Source of the DNA: Clostridia bacterium
GTDB lineage: Bacteria > Bacillota > Clostridia > Oscillospirales > CAG-272
Assembly (NCBI GenBank): GCA_017960705.1
Contig: JAGCYR010000062.1
Coordinates: 1 to 5,319 of the forward strand
Reading direction: 5' to 3'
DNA length: 5,319 nt
Position numbers and translations under genes: made by a program. The notes under the pieces were generated by a model. That model saw nothing but the letters and a program-made list of their open reading frames with translations, was not told where the DNA came from and ran no database searches. Below are positions 1 to 4,693 of this stretch, piece by piece (within the stretch, counting starts at the first letter, position 1; every line of letters starts with the position of its first letter).

Positions 1-1
1 C

Positions 2-124
2 GAGGGCGTGATGCTGAAACCTATGTTCGAGATCCCCTCCGATCCGACGGTGAAGAAACTGGTCATCACCGAGGACGCCGTCCTCGGAAAAGCCGAGCCG
101 ATCAGGATCAAAAAAGACGCGTAA
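2..124 (+). CDS. clpX: ATP-dependent Clp protease ATP-binding subunit ClpX, C-terminal end (partial)
   Basis: Only the last 40 codons are present, ending in TAA at 122-124; the gene begins left of the window. The visible protein starts EGVMLKPMFEIPSDPTVKK and continues with LVITEDAVLG. This matches the end of the ClpX family, where the small C-terminal domain of the AAA+ module carries a 'MLD-MFEIPS---V-K-VIT' pattern followed by a short variable charged tail. ClpX is known as a cytoplasmic hexameric unfoldase that recognises tagged proteins and threads them into the ClpP peptidase. The tail here ends in a lysine-rich stretch (IRIKKDA), as is usual. The gene converges on the minus-strand operon that ends at 333, and a hairpin starts 11 bases after the stop codon. 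Assignment rests on a short but characteristic segment. ATPase motifs, zinc-binding domain and ClpP-binding loop are outside the window and cannot be checked. Confidence 0.82.
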   Translation, partial: EGVMLKPMFEIPSDPTVKKLVITEDAVLGKAEPIRIKKDA

Positions 125-135
125 TGAACACAACG

Positions 136-171
136 AACAAGAGAACCGTCCGTTCGGACGGTTCTCTTGTT
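136..171. terminator. Long perfect hairpin, probable bidirectional terminator of clpX and of the opposing operon
   Basis: Two 17-base arms (136-152 and 155-171; the left begins AACAAGAGAACC) are exact reverse complements around a TT centre, so the folded loop is about four bases. It starts 11 bases after the clpX stop. The arm ends are A-rich on the left and T-rich on the right (TTCTCTTGTT), and the minus-strand exit is also T-rich, so it could end transcription from both sides. Neither side has a clean run of U, so it is not a textbook intrinsic terminator. An outer 8-base inverted repeat (ACAACGAA at 130-137, TTCGTTGT at 198-205) partly overlaps the stem and could offer an alternative pairing. 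Confidence 0.65.
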
Positions 172-213
172 GAATGAAGAAATGCTGTCAGTGCGCATTC
201 GTTGTATAAGCTC

Positions 214-235
214 GGGACGTCGAGGACGCCGTCCC
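214..235. repeat. Imperfect palindrome in the convergent gap, possible dispersed repeat
   Basis: GGGACG (214-219) pairs with CGTCCC (230-235). After one T/C mismatch, CG (221-222) pairs with CG (227-228) around a four-base AGGA loop. The result is a compact GC-rich stem of eight pairs with one mismatch. It lies between the terminator-like hairpin and the phospholipase gene, belongs to no reading frame I can support, and has no U tract on either side. Ten of its bases (ACGCCGTCCC, 226-235) recur in the same orientation at 314-323. Its compact form resembles the REP-like elements scattered between genes in many bacteria, but only one full copy is in view, so the repeat status is an inference. 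Confidence 0.35.
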
Positions 236-257
236 CTACCGCTGGCGCGTATGACGA

Positions 258-299
258 ACGACAAGCAACTCTTTTTCGGTTGCGCAAGCGTTTTGTCGT
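258..299. repeat. Nested inverted repeat downstream of the phospholipase D gene
   Basis: ACGACAA (258-264) pairs with TTGTCGT (293-299). Directly inside, GCAAC (265-269) pairs with GTTGC (279-283) around a nine-base loop rich in T (TCTTTTTCG). Nine unpaired bases (284-292) form a bulge on one side. It lies 34 bases beyond the stop of the minus-strand operon, so it could help end that transcript or protect its 3' end from nucleases. No U tract follows it on either strand, so I do not call it an intrinsic terminator. The rest of the gap between 172 and 332 shows no open frame or RNA gene that I recognise. Confidence 0.35.
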
Positions 300-332
300 A
301 AGAGACTGCGTCCACGCCGTCCCGCGTCTTCA

Positions 333-1808
333 TTACAGTTCAAATCTGAACAGCTGGACGATCGCGCCGAAGAAGTAGAGCCCGACGCGTTTGAAGAAAC
401 CGGCGTCCTCTTTCAACCGCTCTCCGACCGTGTTCCCCTCCCCGATCTCGACCGAGCCGGCGAAGACCGGGCGCATACATTCCTCGGTCTGATCCTGGAA
501 CTCCTCCCCTGCGATGACCGCGACGATCTCGGTATTCATATAGGTCGAGCGGAGGTCGACGTTGAACGAGCCGATCACGACCAGGTCGTCGTCGATCAGA
601 ACGGTTTTCGCGTGGGTGGAATAGTCGCCGTCGAACTCGAGGATCGAAACGCCGGTGTCGAGGATCTCGTCCTGGTGGTAGAGATAGTCGAGCGGGGCGA
701 AACGGTTGTCGGTATTGAGGATCGAGTTTGTCAGCATCCGGACCGACGCGCCGCTTGCGACGACGGTTTCGAGGTCGCGGTACATATCGTCGCTGCAGAG
801 GATGTAGGGGGTCTGGATCACCACGCGCTCGGAAGCCGACGCGCAGAGCGAGACCAGCTCGTTCCAGATCAGGGGCTTCTTCCCCTTCGTACCGGTCTCG
901 CCGGTCAAGATGGTCACGCGGTCGACCGAGAGGGTCGCGCCCGTGAGCGCCGCGTCGGGGTCGGCAAGGGTCGGCAGTCCGTCGGAGAATGCCGCCCAGC
1001 GGTCGTATTCCTTTTGGATCTTGCGGTCGGTCGGCTTCGCGTCTCCGTCGCGGAAATCCGAGACGTTTTCGCTCTCCCACATTTCGTTGAAGTAGTCGAT
1101 CAGACCGTAGATCGAGGCGGGCTTATCGGGGTCGGGGGTCGTGCCGTGGGCGGCGTTATAGATCAGCGCCTCGCGGTCGTAATTGCGGAGCCCCGTGTCG
1201 TTCTCCATCAAGAACCCGTCGTGGGTGTTCCGCCCGCCGATGACGTACGCGAGATCGTCCACGATGAAATACTTGTCGTGCAGACGCGCGTTGCAGTTCC
1301 AAGGGGTGAGAAGACTGGGGCGGTTGTAGATCTTCATTTCGATCCCGGGAACGGCGGACACGGCGCGGAAAAAGGTCTTTCCCTCCATCCGCAGAACGTC
1401 GTTGAAGCCGTCGACGATGATCCTGACCTTCACGCCCCGCTCCGCCGCCTCTTTCAGCGCCTCGGCGAGCCGCGTCGTGCTCTCGCCCTCGCGGAACTGG
1501 TAGGTAACGAAGGACACCGAATCGGTCGCCGCGTCGATCAGTTTCAAGCGCCAGTCGAGCGCGTCCTCGTTCTCCTCGATCACCGACGCCCTCTCCACCC
1601 ACGGCGTACCGTCGCCGCGATAGGAGGCGGGGTCGCGGGTTCCGGGCGCGGTCTTTGCAAGGGGAAGGAACGGAGCCGCCATCCCGACGATGAAGTAGAC
1701 GAGATACAGAAGCAGCAAAAGGAGAGCGATCCCGACGATCCGCCGGGCGACGCTCTTCTTTTTCTTCTGTTTTCCGGGGAGGGTCCCCCGGTTCTCGGTA
1801 TTCTCCAT
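333..1808 (-). CDS. Phospholipase D-superfamily protein, cardiolipin synthase C-like, membrane-anchored
   Basis: 491 residues. A lysine-rich N-terminus (KKKK at 15-18) precedes one strongly hydrophobic segment (about 23-45), so the protein is probably anchored in the membrane. Two phospholipase D half-sites follow. The first has H177, K179 and D184 with GGRN at 191-194; the second has H399, K401 and D406 with GSFN at 413-416. Both HxKxxxxD motifs are complete, so the enzyme should be active through the usual covalent phosphohistidine route. The GGRN variant in the first site, the length and the hydrophobic C-terminal end (about 476-491) recall ClsC/YmdC-type cardiolipin synthases, which join two phospholipids. 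Donor and acceptor lipids cannot be read from the sequence, and another phosphatidyltransferase or phospholipase activity is possible. It is the last gene of the mtaB-glyS operon and starts 6 bases after the glyS stop. The ATG has no well-spaced Shine-Dalgarno: a GGAAAGGA-like stretch inside the end of glyS lies about 17 bases away, so translation is probably coupled to glyS. No better in-frame start is evident. Confidence 0.85.
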   Translation of the reverse strand: MENTENRGTLPGKQKKKKSVARRIVGIALLLLLLYLVYFIVGMAAPFLPLAKTAPGTRDPASYRGDGTPWVERASVIEENEDALDWRLKLIDAATDSVSFVTYQFREGESTTRLAEALKEAAERGVKVRIIVDGFNDVLRMEGKTFFRAVSAVPGIEMKIYNRPSLLTPWNCNARLHDKYFIVDDLAYVIGGRNTHDGFLMENDTGLRNYDREALIYNAAHGTTPDPDKPASIYGLIDYFNEMWESENVSDFRDGDAKPTDRKIQKEYDRWAAFSDGLPTLADPDAALTGATLSVDRVTILTGETGTKGKKPLIWNELVSLCASASERVVIQTPYILCSDDMYRDLETVVASGASVRMLTNSILNTDNRFAPLDYLYHQDEILDTGVSILEFDGDYSTHAKTVLIDDDLVVIGSFNVDLRSTYMNTEIVAVIAGEEFQDQTEECMRPVFAGSVEIGEGNTVGERLKEDAGFFKRVGLYFFGAIVQLFRFEL

Positions 1809-1814
1809 TTGGGA

Positions 1815-3212
1815 TCAGAACGCGATCCTTTCCTCGATATACGCTTTCACTTCGGAGATCGGCAGACGGATCTGCTCCATCGAATCGCGCTCGCGGACGG
1901 TCACGCAGCCGTCGTTCTCGCTCTCGAAGTCGTAGGTGATGCAGAAGGGGGTACCGATCTCGTCCTGCCGGCGATAGCGCTTCCCGATCGAGCCGGATTC
2001 GTCGAACTCGACGTTCATGGTCTTGGAAAGCTCGGTGAACAGGTCGGTCGCCTTGTCGGACAGCTTCTTCGAGAGCGGGAGCACCGCCGCCTTGACGGGG
2101 GCGAGCGCCGGATGCAGGCGGAGCACCACGCGGACGTCGTTCTTCTCGGCGTCGACGACCTCCTCGTCGTAGGCGTCGCAGAGGAAGGCGAGGGTCACGC
2201 GGTCGGCGCCGAGCGAGGGCTCGACGACGTAGGGGACGTATTTCTCGTTGGTTTCGGGGTCGAAATACTCCATCGACTCGCCCGACGTGTTCTGGTGCTG
2301 GGTCAGGTCGTAGTCGGTGCGGTCGGCGATGCCCCAGAGTTCGCCCCATCCGAACGGGAACAGGAACTCGATATCGGTCGTTCCCTTCGAGTAGAAGCAG
2401 AGCTCCTCGGGCGAATGGTCGCGCAGGCGGAGGTTCTCGCGCTTCATCCCGAGCGAATAGAGGAACTCGGCGCAGAAGGAGCGCCAGTAGTTGAACCAGT
2501 CGAGGTCGGTCCCCGGCTTGCAGAAGAACTCGAGCTCCATCTGCTCGAACTCGCGGATGCGGAAGATGAAGTTCCCCGGCGTGATCTCGTTGCGGAAGGA
2601 CTTACCGATCTGTCCGATCCCGAACGGGATCTTTCTGCGGGTGGTGCGCTGCACGTTCTTGAAGTTGACGAAGATGCCCTGCGCCGTCTCGGGACGGAGA
2701 TAGACCGTGCTGGTCGAATCCTCGGTCACGCCGATAAAGGTCTTGAACATCAGGTTGAACTTGCGGATCGGGGTGAAATCGCCGCTCCCGCAATCGGGGC
2801 AGACGATATGCTTTTCCTTGATATACGCCGACATCTCGTCGTCCGACATAGCGGCGGGATTGACGTCGATCTTGTTCTGGAAGGCGTAGTCCTCGATCAG
2901 CTTGTCGGCGCGATGACGGCTCTTGCAGACGCGGCAGTCCATCAGAGGATCGGAGAAACCGCCGAGATGCCCCGAGGCGACCCACGTCCGGGGATTCATG
3001 ATGATCGCGGAATCCAGCCCGACGTTATAGGGATTCTCCTGCACGAACTTCTTCCACCAGGCGCGCTTGACGTTGTTCTTGAACTCCACGCCGAGCGGTC
3101 CGTAGTCCCAGGAGTTCGAGAGTCCGCCGTAGATCTCCGATCCCGGGTACACGAAGCCCCGGGTCTTGCAGAGCGCCACGATCTTGTCCATTGTTTTTTC
3201 GCTGTTGTTCAT
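1815..3212 (-). CDS. glyS: Glycine--tRNA ligase, alpha2-type (class II)
   Basis: 465 residues from the chosen start, the usual length of the single-chain bacterial, archaeal and eukaryotic-type glycyl-tRNA synthetase; the other bacterial type has separate alpha and beta chains. It charges tRNA-Gly with glycine in the cytoplasm using ATP. Visible landmarks are the N-terminal RGFVYPGSEIYGG block (18-30), a four-cysteine insert (C93/C96 and C138/C141) that looks zinc-binding, RPETAQGIF (173-181), class II motif 2 with FRNE (206-209), and motif 3 as EPSLGADR (331-338). A C-terminal anticodon-binding domain follows from about 350 and ends with the RERDSMEQIRL block. The reading frame opens 11 codons earlier at 3245, but that ATG has no ribosome binding site. 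The ATG at 3210-3212 follows AAAGAGGA by 4 bases and starts MNNSEKTMDKI as in relatives, so I use it. A third ATG at 3191 is possible but less well placed. The gene follows mtaB by 36 bases, too little room for a T-box or glycine riboswitch, so any regulation must act at the operon promoter. Confidence 0.95.
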   Translation of the reverse strand: MNNSEKTMDKIVALCKTRGFVYPGSEIYGGLSNSWDYGPLGVEFKNNVKRAWWKKFVQENPYNVGLDSAIIMNPRTWVASGHLGGFSDPLMDCRVCKSRHRADKLIEDYAFQNKIDVNPAAMSDDEMSAYIKEKHIVCPDCGSGDFTPIRKFNLMFKTFIGVTEDSTSTVYLRPETAQGIFVNFKNVQRTTRRKIPFGIGQIGKSFRNEITPGNFIFRIREFEQMELEFFCKPGTDLDWFNYWRSFCAEFLYSLGMKRENLRLRDHSPEELCFYSKGTTDIEFLFPFGWGELWGIADRTDYDLTQHQNTSGESMEYFDPETNEKYVPYVVEPSLGADRVTLAFLCDAYDEEVVDAEKNDVRVVLRLHPALAPVKAAVLPLSKKLSDKATDLFTELSKTMNVEFDESGSIGKRYRRQDEIGTPFCITYDFESENDGCVTVRERDSMEQIRLPISEVKAYIEERIAF

Positions 3213-3216
3213 ACCG

Positions 3217-3224
3217 TCCTCTTT
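3217..3224 (-). promoter_or_regulatory. Ribosome binding site that fixes the glyS start
   Basis: On the minus strand this reads AAAGAGGA, 4 bases before the ATG at 3212-3210. It decides between two in-frame ATGs: the upstream one at 3245 is preceded only by the end of mtaB, with no purine-rich site. Confidence 0.7.
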
Positions 3225-3248
3225 CTGCGGTCGCCCGCAAATCATAAA

Positions 3249-4553
3249 TTACGCTGTGAGAATCCCCGTAACGCCCTCCCCCGAGAGGGAGACGGGCAGA
3301 ACGGGTCGGATCTTTCCCGATAGGTCGCAATCGGTCCTGACCTTGACCTCGATATAATTTTCGGAATGCCCCGTCATAAATTCCCCGTCCCGCGTCTCGA
3401 ACAGGACCGAGAGGGGGGTTTTGGCGGCGATCAGATCGGATAGCAGGTCTTTTGCGACGTCGCGCCCCACTTTGACCAGTTCGCGCACCCGTCTGTGCTT
3501 TTCTTCGCCGTCGATCTGATCCGGGAAATCCGCCGCGGGGGTGCCGGGGCGGGGGGAATACGGGAAAACGTGCAGACGGAGAAACCGCGCGTCGCGGCAG
3601 AAAGCGACCGTCTCGCCGAAATTGTCTTCGGTCTCGCCCGGGAATCCCACGATCACGTCGGTCGTGAAGGCCACGCCGGGGATCGCTTCGCGGAGTGCTG
3701 CGATCGCTTCGCGCACCTGTTTCGTCCGGTAGGGTCTTCTCATCCCGGCAAGCACCGCGTCGGAGCCCGATTGGAGCGAGAGATGGAAATGCGGGGCGAG
3801 CTTTTTGATCCCCGCGAGCCGCTTGATCACCGAGGGGGTCATCATCTCGGGGGCGAGCGAGCTTAACCGGATGCGCTCGACGGCGGTCTTGTTCGCGACG
3901 TCTTCAATCAGGTCGACCAGCCGGTAGCCGTCGAGGTCGATGCCGTACGCCGCGGTCTCGATCCCGGTGAGCACGATCTCGCGCGTGCCCGAGGCGACCA
4001 GCGCCCTGACCTCGCCCTGCACGTCGGACGGGGCTTTGGAGCGAACGGGACCTCTTGCGAGCGGGATTGCGCAGTAGGCGCAGCGGCAGTTGCAGCCGTC
4101 CTCGATCTTGACGAAAGCGCGCGTTCTGGGGGCTCTCGTGATCGCGGCGCGCTCGAACGGGACCCCGGCAAGGTCGCGCACGGCGTTCACCGCGGCGGTC
4201 TTCGGGCGGGAGAGCAGTTCCAGCGCCACCTCGGGCAGATTCATCTTGCGGTCGTTGCCCGAAACGTAGGAGACGCCCTTGATCGCGGCGATCCCGTCGG
4301 GATGCAGCTGCGAGGAACAGCCGGTGACGATCACGGCGGCGTCGGGATTGGTCCGTATTGCGCGGCGGATCATCTGGCGGGATTTGCGGTCGCTCTCGAC
4401 CGTGACGGTGCAGGTGTTGACGATATAGACGTCGCAGACGGCGTCGAAATCGGAGACGGTGAACCCGGCGGCGGCAAACCTCTCGGCAAGCGCCTCGGAC
4501 TCGTACTGCGAGACTTTGCAGCCGAGCGAGCAAAAACCGACGCGGTAGGGCAT
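3249..4553 (-). CDS. mtaB: tRNA (N6-L-threonylcarbamoyladenosine(37)-C2)-methylthiotransferase MtaB
   Basis: 434 residues, full length for the family. MtaB is a cytoplasmic radical-SAM enzyme that adds a methylthio group to t6A at position 37 of tRNAs reading ANN codons, giving ms2t6A, which steadies codon pairing. The N-terminal methylthiotransferase domain shows the three cluster-binding cysteines C12 (in LGCKVSQYESEA), C48 (in VNTCTV) and C79 (in VTGCSSQ). The radical-SAM domain has C154, C158 and C161 in the CxxxCxxC arrangement, with an extra C156 inside the loop, and later HFHLSLQSGS (255-264) and DVIVGFPGET (299-308). The last 55-60 residues fit a TRAM RNA-binding domain. The LGCKVSQYE block separates it from the related MiaB (LGCxMN) and RimO, which makes MtaB the best subfamily. 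The start is supported by AAAGGAG 6 bases upstream and by the usual MPYRVGFCSLGCK opening. It is the first gene of the operon with glyS and a phospholipase D-like gene, directly behind a strong promoter. Confidence 0.93.
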   Translation of the reverse strand: MPYRVGFCSLGCKVSQYESEALAERFAAAGFTVSDFDAVCDVYIVNTCTVTVESDRKSRQMIRRAIRTNPDAAVIVTGCSSQLHPDGIAAIKGVSYVSGNDRKMNLPEVALELLSRPKTAAVNAVRDLAGVPFERAAITRAPRTRAFVKIEDGCNCRCAYCAIPLARGPVRSKAPSDVQGEVRALVASGTREIVLTGIETAAYGIDLDGYRLVDLIEDVANKTAVERIRLSSLAPEMMTPSVIKRLAGIKKLAPHFHLSLQSGSDAVLAGMRRPYRTKQVREAIAALREAIPGVAFTTDVIVGFPGETEDNFGETVAFCRDARFLRLHVFPYSPRPGTPAADFPDQIDGEEKHRRVRELVKVGRDVAKDLLSDLIAAKTPLSVLFETRDGEFMTGHSENYIEVKVRTDCDLSGKIRPVLPVSLSGEGVTGILTA

Positions 4554-4559
4554 ACCTCT

Positions 4560-4566
4560 CTCCTTT
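4560..4566 (-). promoter_or_regulatory. Ribosome binding site of mtaB
   Basis: On the minus strand this reads AAAGGAG, followed by six bases (AGAGGT) and then the ATG at 4553-4551. Complementarity to the end of 16S rRNA and the spacing are both near ideal, which supports this start over an in-frame alternative. Confidence 0.8.
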
Positions 4567-4571
4567 CATAC

Positions 4572-4584
4572 ACTCTGAAAGAGT
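4572..4584. other. Short inverted repeat at the expected transcription start of the mtaB operon
   Basis: ACTCT (4572-4576) and AGAGT (4580-4584) are exact reverse complements separated by GAA. The repeat abuts the -10 box and covers the expected start of transcription, about 6-8 bases past that box. It could be a small operator or a 5' hairpin on the transcript. Five pairs is short enough to be chance, so the role is only a suggestion. Confidence 0.3.
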
Positions 4585-4613
4585 ATTATAGCATTATTTT
4601 ATCTTTTTGTAAA
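4585..4613 (-). promoter_or_regulatory. SigA/sigma-70-type promoter of the mtaB-glyS-phospholipase D operon
   Basis: Reading leftward, a -35 box TTTACA (4613-4608; five of six match TTGACA) is followed by a 17-base spacer and a perfect -10 box TATAAT (4590-4585). The surroundings are AT-rich and contrast sharply with the GC-rich genes. Transcription should begin near 4578, leaving a leader of only about 25 bases with the ribosome binding site in it. No other promoter of similar quality is apparent within the three-gene unit, and the gaps there are too short to hold much control. Confidence 0.85.
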
Positions 4614-4632
4614 TAGATTTCGGGAAAAATAA

Positions 4633-4677
4633 GCGCCCCGCGGGAATAGTCGGGCGACGCGGGCGGCACACTACCCG
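4633..4677 (+). other. GC-rich leader of the YetF-family gene with competing hairpins
   Basis: This stretch lies between the AT-rich operon promoter and the ribosome binding site of the rightward gene. Two stems are possible and exclude each other. In one, CGCCC (4634-4638) pairs with GGGCG (4661-4665), extended by GCG (4640-4642) with CGC (4658-4660). In the other, CGGG (4641-4644) and TAGT (4647-4650) pair with ACTACCCG (4670-4677), with two bulged A. The second ends 4 bases before the AGGAGG site. I recognise no riboswitch family, and GC-rich sequence forms such pairings easily. I could not find a convincing rightward promoter; TTGTAA at 4607-4612 with a weak ATAAGC-like -10 is the best candidate. 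Confidence 0.25.
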
Positions 4678-4681
4678 AAAA

Positions 4682-4687
4682 AGGAGG
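4682..4687 (+). promoter_or_regulatory. Ribosome binding site of the YetF-family gene
   Basis: A perfect AGGAGG, inside a longer purine run, lies six bases before the ATG at 4694. This fixes the start of a gene whose reading frame stays open to the window edge. Confidence 0.88.
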
Positions 4688-4693
4688 GATCCT

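Noticed and set aside
125..332. Possibility of a small RNA gene, tRNA or CRISPR fragment in the convergent gap.
   Set aside because: No tRNA cloverleaf, no regularly spaced direct repeats and no promoter-terminator pair could be recognised; the palindromes differ from one another.
1156..2349. A 397-codon minus-strand open frame overlapping both glyS and the phospholipase D gene.
   Set aside because: It is a shifted frame of two well-supported genes on the same strand; the product is arginine-rich low-complexity sequence with no recognisable domain.
1815..3212. Possibility that the GlyRS cysteine insert signals a fused or foreign domain.
   Set aside because: Paired CxxC motifs at this place are normal for this form of bacterial glycyl-tRNA synthetase, and the length is typical.
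612..3323. A 903-codon open frame on the plus strand, antisense to the phospholipase D gene and glyS.
   Set aside because: It is in exact codon register with the minus-strand genes (all begin at positions divisible by three), so it is broken only where they use TTA, CTA or TCA codons, which are rare in this GC-rich sequence. It ends where mtaB uses a CTA leucine codon. Its product is low-complexity, rich in V, D, E, R and L, and matches no family I know, whereas the opposite strand encodes conserved enzymes with intact motifs.
3495..3866. Open frames on the plus strand opposite mtaB (also 4302-4616).
   Set aside because: They lie antisense to conserved parts of mtaB, have no convincing ribosome binding site, and look like composition-driven frames.
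3904..4569. A 221-codon minus-strand frame starting just upstream of mtaB.
   Set aside because: It overlaps the N-terminal half of mtaB in another frame, is extremely arginine-rich, and its start falls within the mtaB ribosome binding region.
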